The notes under the pieces were generated by a model that was given only the letters and a program-made list of their open reading frames with translations, made no database searches and was not told where the DNA came from. DNA of 21,500 nt, taken from the NCBI GenBank assembly GCA_964521665.1, contig CAZFSG010000020.1, forward strand, positions 1 to 21,500. Reading direction: 5' to 3'. The position numbers and the translations under genes are program-made. Below are positions 15,604 to 21,500 of this stretch, one piece after another. Numbering within the stretch: position 1 is the first letter of the stretch; each line of letters begins with the position of its first letter. The DNA comes from JANXDG01 sp964521665. GTDB lineage: Bacteria; Elusimicrobiota; Endomicrobiia; DTEH01.

Positions 15604-16745
15604 TTTTTAAAAAATTGTTTTATTTTGTTAACAACATATTCAATCTGTGTTTCTTTAAGACCAGGATATATTGGCAAACTTAACACTTCAGTTGCAATTT
15701 TTTTTACATTATTAAGTTTGCTTACGGTTTCGTACTTATTTTTATATGCAGGTTGAAGATTTAACGGTACAGCGTATTGTATTGCACAACCTATCCCGTT
15801 ATTTTTTAAATATTCCATTAATTTATCTCTATATTTCGTTCTTATAACATAAAGGTGGTATACATGTGAAGAATTTTCTTTAACATAAGGAGTAATAATG
15901 TCACCAACACCAGTAAGTTCTTCATTATAAATTTGAGCAATTTTTTGTCTTTCTTTATTCCATTTGTCAAGATATTTAAGTTTGACTAAAAGTATTGCTG
16001 CTTGCAAATTATCCAACCTTGCATTAAAACCTATGTGTTTATATAAATAATGCTCAACTCTACCATGATTTCTTAACCTTAACAATTTTTCATAAAGATT
16101 TTTGTTATTAGTTGTAATTAGTCCACCATCACCATAACAACCTAAATTTTTTGTTGGATAAAAACTGAAACATCCTAACTCACCTATTGAACCCACCTTC
16201 TTTACTTTAAACTCTGAACTCTGCCGAACTCTGAACTTAATTTCAGCACCGTGTGCTTGTGCTGCATCTTCTATGATTTTAACATTGTTCTTTTTACAAA
16301 TCTCTACAATCTTTTCCATATCGCAAGGTTGGCCATATAAATGTACAGGGATGACTACTTTTATTTTTTTACCAAACTTATCTATACATTTTTCAATTTC
16401 TTGTGGTGAGATATTATATGTTTTTTCGTCAATATCAGCAAAAATTATTTTTGCATTACAATGTAGTATAACCTCAGCTGTAGCAGTAAAAGTAAATGGT
16501 GTTGTTATAACATAATCTCCATCCTTTATATCTAAAGATTTTAAAGATAAAAGTAGTGCAGCAGAACCTGAAGAAACACCTACTGCATAATTACAGCCAA
16601 TATATTCAGCAAATTTCTCTTCAAACTTTTTTACTTCTTTTCCTAAAATAAATTCTCTACGGTCTACAACATTTATAATTTTGTTTTTTATCTCTTCTTC
16701 AGCAACTTTATCAGAACTGACCAGATCGATAAATGGAACACGCAT
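15604..16745 (-). CDS. DegT/DnrJ/EryC1/StrS family PLP-dependent sugar aminotransferase
   Basis: About 381 residues are visible before the gap, close to the full family length. It starts MRVPFIDLVSSDK. Further motifs are GVSSGSAALLLSL (56-68), TTPFTFTATAEVIL, PVHLYGQPCDM, IIEDAAQAHGAE with Asp160 near the PLP ring, and FSFYPTKNLGCYGDGG with the Schiff-base lysine at Lys199. HIGFNARLDNLQAAILLVKL is also diagnostic. It makes an amino sugar from a keto-NDP-sugar. An extra 10-12 residues rich in Arg/Ser/Lys (around 171-182) sit between the Asp160 and Lys199 motifs, where family members usually have only a few residues; a duplicated 11-mer encodes them. A ribosome site GGAG lies 8-9 bases before the ATG, at 16754-16759. 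The gene starts 81 bases after the isomerase. Confidence 0.92.
16210..16237. repeat. Duplicated 11-bp unit inside the aminotransferase gene
   Basis: AACTCTGAACT occurs at 16210-16220 and again at 16227-16237, separated by CTGCCG. The unit is in frame and encodes most of the extra residues FRVRQSSEFK of the aminotransferase. It looks like a small inserted repeat element rather than ancestral enzyme sequence. Confidence 0.7.
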
Positions 16746-16826
16746 AAATTTAACTCCTGTTTATATATTTACAGAAATACTTGTATCCAAGGTATGGCAG
16801 GATTGGTTTGAAAAATTATTATTTTA

Positions 16827-17279
16827 CTATTTAAAATACTTATCTTCAATATCCTGCAATTTTTTTAACCTGTTAAGATATCTTGGTTCTGACAACATCT
16901 GTGTTGATAAAAATGTTTTCACAATTTCTATATTCTCAAGTTCGCCTACAGTTTTTGCTCCAATACATAATATGTTTGCATCATCATGTTGTCGTGCAAG
17001 TTTTGCTGAAATTGTATTATAACAACATACTGCTCTTATACCTTTAACTTTGTTTGCAGCGAGCGCAACTGTACCATCAAAACCATCTATTAAAATACCA
17101 ATATCAACAAACTTGTTTTTTACTCCTTCTGCAACTAATAGTGCGATATCAGGCCAATCTACTGCTTCTTCAGAATAACAACCAAAGTCAGTAACTTCAT
17201 ACATATTTTCTTGCAAAAATTTTTTTATAACTTCTTTTAATTTATACCCACTATGGTCTGAGCCTATTGCTATTTTCAT
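16827..17279 (-). CDS. RpiB/LacAB-family sugar-phosphate isomerase, atypical active site
   Basis: 150 aa, full length for RpiB (ribose-5-phosphate/ribulose-5-phosphate isomerase B). Conserved features are SDHSGYKLK with Asp8-His9, DFGCYSEEAVDWPD (31-44), AANKVKGIRAV (74-84) and RQHDDAN with His98. The anion-hole loop that is normally CGTGIG reads DGFDGT at 65-70, so the catalytic Cys is Asp65. The Glu used by the mycobacterial type is also absent (Val71 at that position). Its ATG overlaps the BMC trimer-gene stop by 4 bases, so it belongs to the BMC operon and may be a lumen enzyme acting on a pentose, deoxypentose or hexose phosphate. Activity on ribose-5-phosphate should not be assumed. Confidence 0.88.
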   Translation of the reverse strand: MKIAIGSDHSGYKLKEVIKKFLQENMYEVTDFGCYSEEAVDWPDIALLVAEGVKNKFVDIGILIDGFDGTVALAANKVKGIRAVCCYNTISAKLARQHDDANILCIGAKTVGELENIEIVKTFLSTQMLSEPRYLNRLKKLQDIEDKYFK

Positions 17280-17835
17280 AACAATGTCTTTAACACATCT
17301 TTATGTATCTGGGGAATTACAGTAGTTTGAACAACAGCACCTAAATGTTTCACACTTTCAACAGCAGCTGATATTGCAGAACGTACTGCACCAACATCGT
17401 CTGAACAAAGTGTCATATATGACTTCCCACCTAACCCTTTTGCTAACCTTATCTCTATAAGCTCAACATCTGCTTTTTTGCAGCAGCATCTGACGCTATT
17501 ATACAACTTGCAACTGAAAATGTTTCTATTGAGCCTACTGCAACAATGTTTTCTCGTATTTCACTTGTCCCTAATATCGCAGGGATAACTTTGTTGCTAA
17601 CATTAGGAATTATCAAACTATCTATCAAATGTTCAGAAGCAATCTCTATACCTTTGTTTACTGAAGATTGTACATCAGCAAGTATTCCTGTGATAAGAAT
17701 AATATATTTACCAGGGCAAATTGCATACGCGTCAACTAACTCAACTGTTGCAATTTTACACATAGCATCAGCTGTTTCAATACCTCGTGCAATAGAATTA
17801 AGTTCTACAAGACCTATTGATGGCTGTATCACCAT
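17276..17835 (-). CDS. pduT: Trimeric tandem-domain BMC shell protein (PduT-like), frame broken at A_AAA_AAG
   Basis: Two BMC domains. The first reads SIGLVELNSIARGIETADAM and AICPGKYIILITG, with Cys40 at the place of the PduT cysteine that holds a [4Fe-4S] cluster on the threefold axis. The second reads AVGSIETFSVASCIIASDAA and LAKGLGGKSYMTLC, ending TVIPQIHKDVLKTLL. The frame changes at 17473-17479: the first frame ends KKQMLSL at 17455, the second continues KKADVELIEIRLAKG. One extra A, or a -1 shift, gives 186 aa, the normal PduT size. A strong ribosome site GGGGAG (17845-17850) precedes the ATG. A PduT-like protein next to PduS suggests electron transfer across the shell. The frame break may be an indel error, a mutation or a recoding site. 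Confidence 0.9.
17473..17479 (-). other. Slippery heptamer A_AAA_AAG at the BMC trimer frame break
   Basis: Read in the upstream frame the codons are GCA AAA AAG, the same arrangement as the E. coli dnaX -1 frameshift site. A -1 slip here joins exactly the two halves of the shell protein. The zero-frame stop follows five codons later. A small AU-rich hairpin (CTTAT/ATAAG, 4-base loop) starts about 11 bases downstream. I see no convincing upstream Shine-Dalgarno stimulator. Confidence 0.45.
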
Positions 17836-17885
17836 TTAATTTTTCTCCCCTTAATTAATAAAAATTTTTATCTTATGTTTTAAAA

Positions 17886-17904
17886 GTTACAATTTATTTG
17901 TAAC
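17886..17904 (-). terminator. Hairpin after the PduS gene, possible weak terminator or processing site
   Basis: A perfect 7-bp inverted repeat GTTACAA/TTGTAAC with a 5-base loop, followed on the minus strand by CTTTT. It lies between the pduS stop and the ribosome site of the shell trimer gene. It is AU-rich and short, so attenuation or mRNA stabilisation is as likely as termination. Confidence 0.4.
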
Positions 17905-17929
17905 ACAACAACAAACTAAAAGTTGTAAA

Positions 17930-19107
17930 TTATTCTTTTTCAATACAAACATATTTATCAGTAACTTCAACAATCTTACCCTCAACTGGTGAATGTATTG
18001 GCACACCAAGTTTACCTTCTTCTACATCAGCAATAAGTTCTCCTTTATTAACAAAATCTCCTTTTTTAACTTTAGGTTTAGCAGGAACACCTATATGTTG
18101 CACCATCGGTATTTTTAAATAACTAACTTCTTTTGTATCAAGTTCAATTTCTGCTGACGCAACATATTTTTGTAAATCAAATCGTGCTATAATACGTTCT
18201 GGCGGTACTTTTCTATATTCGCGCATACCACGCACATTCTCAGGTTTGTTTTTCTGTGTATATTTTATTCCTTTTTGTATCGAGAGTTGTTTCACCATTT
18301 GGTTAACTCTTGTAGGTAAAAGGTTCATTGGACATACCCATATGCATAAACTACATTCACTACAAAGAAACGCTTCTGACAAAATTTCCGTATTAATATC
18401 ATAAGATACATTTCGTTGAATTTTATGATATTCAAAATTATGTCCTAAAAGATATCTCGGACATATCTCTGTACAATCTCTACATTGTTCACAAGCAGAT
18501 TTTGTTTGATAAAGAAAATAATGTTGTGGTAAGGTTTTCATCCTAACTACGGGATGGTCTTTAGGAAGAACAAGTATTGCAGAAGTACGTTTTGTGATCA
18601 CATCATCTTTTGAAACAATTTTTCCCATCATCGGACCACCATCTATAACTATATAATCTTCAATTTTTGCTCCACCACAGAGTGTAATAACATCTTCTAT
18701 CAAAGTATCAACAGAAACAATAATTGTTTTAGGTTTTCTAACCTCACCTAAAACACTTATTGGACGAGTTATTACAGGTTTGTTTTCAAACAAAGCATTA
18801 TAAATGTTTAATAATGTAACAACATTGTTTACCACAACACCTACATCTAAAGGTAAACCTGCTTCAGAAATTATCCTTTTTGTAACTTCGTATACTAAAA
18901 CAAATTCATCACCAGCTGGATAAAAATTGTCAAGATAATAAATTTCTATTCTATGGTCAAATTTNNNNNNNNNNNNNNNNNNNNNNNNNNNNNNNNNNNN
19001 NNNNNNNNNNNNNNNNNNNNNNNNNNNNNNNNNNNNNNNNNNNNNNNNNNNNNNNNNNNNNNNNCACCTACTACACCAGCCTGTCTTATTTTTTGTATTA
19101 TATCCAT
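17930..19107 (-). CDS. pduS: PduS/RnfC-like Fe-S flavoprotein (BMC electron-transfer subunit), interrupted by a gap
   Basis: The start is the ATG at 19107, just 3' of the tRNA: MDIIQKIRQAGVVG matches the PduS/RnfC N-terminus before its GGAGFPTH loop. After the gap 344 residues follow: YYLDNFYPAGDEFVLVYEVT, the RnfC_N/SLBB part VITRPISVLGEV, IDGGPMMGK, then two [4Fe-4S] motifs, CEQCRDCTEICP and CSECSLCIWVCP. A C-terminal barrel-sandwich domain (VKKGDFVNKGELIADVEEGK, then SPVEGKIVEV) ends the protein. About 90-100 residues with the flavin/NADH-binding part are lost in the gap. PduS oxidises or reduces cofactors for a BMC, probably passing electrons through PduT. There is no clear Shine-Dalgarno upstream. 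An in-frame start at 19189 would read through the tRNA and is rejected. Confidence 0.88.
18965..19064. other. 100-N scaffold gap inside the PduS-like gene
   Basis: The flanks share no overlap, and the PduS region between GVVG and YYLDNFYPAGDE, about 90-100 residues in relatives, is absent. The true missing length is therefore probably nearer 280-300 bases than 100. Confidence 0.7.
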
Positions 19108-19119
19108 AAATACATTTTT

Positions 19120-19195
19120 TGGTCGGGGTGGTGGGAATTGAACCCACGACTACTCGCACCCCAAACGAGTGCCCTAACCACTGGGCCACACCCCG
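19120..19195 (-). tRNA. tRNA-Pro, anticodon GGG
   Basis: A complete 76-base cloverleaf on the minus strand. The acceptor stem CGGGGTG/CACCCCG is perfect. The D arm is GCCC-AGTGGTTA-GGGC. The anticodon arm CTCGT/GCGAG encloses TTGGGGT, giving anticodon GGG. The T arm GTGGG/CCCAC encloses TTCAATT. Discriminator A and CCA are encoded. C1:G72, A73 and G35/G36 are the proline identity elements. It sits between the aldehyde dehydrogenase stop (12 bases away) and the PduS start (12 bases away), all on one strand, so it appears to be transcribed inside the BMC operon. Confidence 0.97.
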
Positions 19196-19207
19196 AAAAA
19201 ATTTTTT

Positions 19208-20653
19208 TTATACAATCCTAAAATAATCCACAAGAACACATCTTAACGGACGACAAAAATTTCGTGCCCGTGTTAAACCATCACCAGTAGGTGTTGCAAT
19301 AGATAGTGTTGCATAACCTTCACCAAAACCTAATCCCATAAACGAAGGACCGTTCTTTACAAAAATTGACCCTTGACATGCTTTTGCCATACGTGATAAA
19401 TGATCAATATTAAGCGAATGCATAATAAAAGTATGGTGGTTGCCACCCTCAACTTCTACTGCAAACTCTATCGCTTTATCAATATTTTCAACTACAGTAA
19501 CTGGTAACACAGGCATCAGTTGTTCTGTCCACACAAAAGGATGATCATTTGGTACTAACCTCCATAAAAGAACTATATTCTCAGGTAAGTTAAGACCTAT
19601 TGCCTTAGCAATAACATTTGCATTACGTCCTACAAAATCACGATTTAGTTCTCCTTCAGGATGTGTTTTTGTCGCAGGTTTTTTAAACACAATTTTTGCA
19701 AGTTCATCCATTTGTTGTTCTGTAAGTTCGTAAACATTAGGATGTTGACGCATATAATACAAAAATTTTTCTTTAACACTTTCAACTAATATCACTTCTT
19801 TTTCTGCTGTACATAATATACCATTATCAAAACTTGCTCCTTCAACAATATCGTTTACACATTTTGGAAACATAGCAGTATCATCAACAACAACAGGTGG
19901 GTTACCAGGACCCGCAGCTATAGTTTTTTTACCAGATCCCATCGCTACTTTAACAATTGCAGGACCACCTGTAACAAGATTTACTTTTACTTCCGGATGT
20001 TTTAACACTGCTTGTGTATTTTCTACAGAAGGTGGGTCTACAGTTAAAACTAAATCTTTTGGACCGCCTGCTTCTATTATCGCGTTGTTTATCATTCGTA
20101 TTGTTTCAAAAGAACAATTTTTTGCAGCAGGATGTGGACAAAAAATAACTGAATTTCCTCCTGAAAGAATTGAAATAGAATTGTTTATAATTGTAGAAGT
20201 AGGATTTGTTGATGGTGTTACCGCAGCAATAACACTAAACGGTGCATATTCAACAAGTGTCATTCCATGATCACCAGTATATGTAGTGACAGGTTGTAAA
20301 TCTTCAGGTCCTGGTGTTTTTGTAGCTGCAAGAAGATTTTTTTTAACCTCGTGTTCCCAACGACCCATCTTTGTTTCTTCAACAGCAAGTTTTGCTAACC
20401 GTTCAGCATTTTGTATTGCATGTTTACGTATATTATCAATAATTTTACATCTTTGCTCAAGTTTTATCTCGTAATGAAAGATTTTTTGCGCATTTTTTGC
20501 ACGTGTAACTGCTTCCTCAACTGAGCTACAAACAACATCTGATGTATAAGAACTTATTTTTTGGGTGTGAGGTTGGGAATAACTTTTTTGTTCTTCGATA
20601 CGTTTGAGGACAAGTTCTACAAGTTTTTGTAGTCCTTGTTCTGTTATATACAT
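19208..20653 (-). CDS. pduP: CoA-acylating aldehyde dehydrogenase (PduP/EutE type), BMC cargo
   Basis: 481 aa; oxidises an aldehyde to acyl-CoA with NAD+ and CoA. The first about 22 residues (MYITEQGLQKLVELVLKRIE) form a short amphipathic helix, followed by a polar linker (QKSYSQPHTQKISSYTSD). That is the layout of PduP-type encapsulation peptides. The dehydrogenase domain has AAVTPSTNPTSTIINNSISI (143-162), the NAD-site region NLVTGGPAIVKVAMGSGK, AAGPGNPPVVVDD and the catalytic Cys281 in FDNGILCTAEKEVI. The end PTGDGLTRARNFCRPLRC is typical. GAGG lies 10 bases before the ATG. Acetaldehyde, propionaldehyde or lactaldehyde as substrate cannot be separated by eye. EutE is the nearest alternative name. 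Confidence 0.95.
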   Translation of the reverse strand: MYITEQGLQKLVELVLKRIEEQKSYSQPHTQKISSYTSDVVCSSVEEAVTRAKNAQKIFHYEIKLEQRCKIIDNIRKHAIQNAERLAKLAVEETKMGRWEHEVKKNLLAATKTPGPEDLQPVTTYTGDHGMTLVEYAPFSVIAAVTPSTNPTSTIINNSISILSGGNSVIFCPHPAAKNCSFETIRMINNAIIEAGGPKDLVLTVDPPSVENTQAVLKHPEVKVNLVTGGPAIVKVAMGSGKKTIAAGPGNPPVVVDDTAMFPKCVNDIVEGASFDNGILCTAEKEVILVESVKEKFLYYMRQHPNVYELTEQQMDELAKIVFKKPATKTHPEGELNRDFVGRNANVIAKAIGLNLPENIVLLWRLVPNDHPFVWTEQLMPVLPVTVVENIDKAIEFAVEVEGGNHHTFIMHSLNIDHLSRMAKACQGSIFVKNGPSFMGLGFGEGYATLSIATPTGDGLTRARNFCRPLRCVLVDYFRIV

Positions 20654-20667
20654 AAAATTTATACCTC
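20651..20667 (-). promoter_or_regulatory. Ribosome-binding leader of the aldehyde dehydrogenase gene
   Basis: Minus strand GAGGTATAAATTTTATG, a Shine-Dalgarno plus start. It differs at one position from the leader of the EutN gene at 21105-21121. The remaining spacer 20668-20795 is AT-rich with two direct ATTGTTG copies and no clear gene or terminator. Confidence 0.6.
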
Positions 20668-20795
20668 GTTATAAAATATTTTTAAACAATAAAGTTGGAA
20701 TATCAAAAAAATTCTCTAATTCTTATCATCAAATTGTTATCAACCGTCTGGGAACACAAAATATCATCCAACAATTATTATTTTTTCAACAATCA

Positions 20796-21107
20796 TTATT
20801 TCTTCTTAAGATAATCATCCTTCTTTCTGAAGATAATCTTACCATCTTTCTCAATAGTGTCAACAATAGCAAAAATTGTACAATCTACCGGATTACCTTC
20901 AGTACGTTTTGTTTGTCTTGCAGAAGAACCTTGAACAATTAACACAAGTTCTCCTTCACCTGCACCTACAACATCTATTGCAACAAGTGGAGTACCTTTT
21001 GGATTACCATCTAAATCTACTGGCTGAACTAACAAAAGTTTGCTACCATTAAGTTTCTCATCTTTTCTTGTACAAACTACATTACCTATAACTCGTGCAA
21101 ATAACAT
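20796..21107 (-). CDS. eutN: BMC vertex protein, EutN/CcmL family (BMC-P)
   Basis: 103 aa, normal for this family (85-105). It starts MLFARVIGNVVCTRKDEKLN and has the conserved GSKLLLVQPVDLDGN, VAIDVVGAGEGELVLIVQGS and SSARQTKRTEGNPVD stretches, ending in IFAIVDTIEKDGKI. Pentamers of this oligonucleotide-binding-like fold cap the twelve vertices of the BMC shell. The charged tail RKKDDYLKKK is slightly longer than in minimal members. The gene lies between the BMC-H gene (74 bases upstream) and the aldehyde dehydrogenase gene. GAGG lies 10 bases before the ATG. Confidence 0.95.
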   Translation of the reverse strand: MLFARVIGNVVCTRKDEKLNGSKLLLVQPVDLDGNPKGTPLVAIDVVGAGEGELVLIVQGSSARQTKRTEGNPVDCTIFAIVDTIEKDGKIIFRKKDDYLKKK

Positions 21108-21121
21108 AAAATTTTTACCTC
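21105..21121 (-). promoter_or_regulatory. Ribosome-binding leader of the EutN gene
   Basis: Minus strand GAGGTAAAAATTTTATG, 16 of 17 bases identical to the leader of the aldehyde dehydrogenase gene, suggesting matched translation of the two. Confidence 0.6.
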
Positions 21122-21181
21122 AAATATAATAAATTCTTAAAAAATCTTACTATTTTATTCAATTACCAAATCTATCTCAAA

Positions 21182-21490
21182 TTATTTTTTATCTATTTCT
21201 TTCCTTCTTGCTAATGTCTCAGGTAAAGAAATTGGTAGTTTACCTTCAAGGTCAGGATGTGGTTGTGGTATTACATGTACTGCAACAAGTTCACCAACTT
21301 TTTGTGCAGCAGCACCTGCTTCACAAGATGCTCTACAAGCTGCTACTTCACCACGGAAAAGTACTGTTACAAGACCACTACCTATTTTTTCCCATCCTAC
21401 AAGTTTTACATTTGCTGCTTTTACAGCAGCATCTGCTGCTTCTATTAGTGCTACCAACCCACGTGTCTCTATCATACCTAGTGCTTCCAT
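21182..21490 (-). CDS. Hexameric BMC shell protein (PduA/EutM family, BMC-H)
   Basis: 102 aa single BMC domain. It starts MEALGMIETRGLVALIEAAD, continues VKLVGWEKIGSGLVTVLFRG with the central-pore motif KIGSGL (35-40) as in PduA, then EVAACRASCEAGAAAQKVGE and VAVHVIPQPHPDLEG. The C-terminal extension ends in LPETLARRKEIDKK. Hexamers tile the facets of the shell, and a KIGSG pore favours passage of small polar metabolites. Only 10 bases upstream of the start are visible, so its promoter and any earlier operon genes are outside the window. Confidence 0.96.
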   Translation of the reverse strand: MEALGMIETRGLVALIEAADAAVKAANVKLVGWEKIGSGLVTVLFRGEVAACRASCEAGAAAQKVGELVAVHVIPQPHPDLEGKLPISLPETLARRKEIDKK

Positions 21491-21500
21491 AGAATTTTAC

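Noticed and set aside
14376..16745. One 789-residue aminotransferase-epimerase fusion
   Set aside because: The frame only joins through 100 N. Each part is a complete separate family member, and the epimerase has its own ATG at 15494.
19108..19189. An N-terminal extension of the PduS-like protein starting at 19189 (MAQWLGHSFGVRVVVGSIPT)
   Set aside because: This stretch is the translated tRNA-Pro sequence. The true N-terminus MDIIQKIRQAGVVG starts at 19107.
21208..21492. Plus-strand ORF of 94 codons rich in Leu, Val, Gln and His
   Set aside because: It is the antisense shadow of the BMC-H shell gene.
1..21500. CRISPR arrays, insertion sequences, integrases or an att site at the tRNA
   Set aside because: I found no regularly spaced repeats, transposase or recombinase motifs, or duplicated tRNA 3' end in the window.

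Overview
The window is AT-rich DNA from a scaffold with five runs of exactly 100 N. Every gene I accept lies on the minus strand, so transcription runs from high to low coordinates. An LPS-type heptosyltransferase (GT9) and a surface-polysaccharide gene set point to a diderm bacterium. A pdu-like metabolosome with Fe-S electron-transfer parts points to an anaerobic, fermentative one. I cannot place it taxonomically from sequence alone. Uncultured low-GC candidate phyla that carry microcompartments, such as Atribacterota, are only a guess.

Region 1 (21490 down to 16827) is a bacterial microcompartment (BMC) operon that probably continues past the right edge. In order of transcription it holds a BMC-H shell hexamer, an EutN/CcmL vertex pentamer, a PduP/EutE-type CoA-acylating aldehyde dehydrogenase, a complete tRNA-Pro(GGG), a PduS/RnfC-like Fe-S flavoprotein with an assembly gap, a PduT-like trimeric shell protein split by a -1 frameshift at A_AAA_AAG, and an RpiB/LacAB-family sugar-phosphate isomerase lacking the canonical catalytic Cys. 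The enzyme that makes the aldehyde is not in the window. The probable logic is aldehyde to acyl-CoA plus NADH in the lumen, with PduS/PduT moving electrons across the shell and the isomerase linking to a pentose or deoxy-sugar phosphate.

Region 2 (16745 down to 6935) is a surface-glycan cluster of tightly spaced or overlapping genes (ATGA and TAATG junctions). It holds a DegT/StrS sugar aminotransferase, a zinc-ribbon dTDP-rhamnose-4-epimerase-like SDR, a CDP-paratose-2-epimerase-like SDR, a GT-C membrane glycosyltransferase, a GT4 glycosyltransferase, a SAM methyltransferase interrupted by a real gap, a polyprenyl-phosphate GT2, and a GT2+GT-C fusion that needs two 1-base corrections in T7 runs.

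Region 3 (6922 down to 5293) is a broken abiEi-abiEii type IV toxin-antitoxin pair with about six frame disruptions, followed by a small unrecognised coding remnant. Region 4 (5220 down to 1) holds another GT-C glycosyltransferase, a purine nucleoside phosphorylase, ScpA, a GT9 heptosyltransferase-like protein and a GT2 that runs off the left edge.

Three gaps (2556, 6054, 15504) look like artefacts: the flanks share 8, 12 and 3 bases, and collapsing them restores reading frames. The other two (10773, 18965) hide real coding sequence, probably more than 100 bases each.
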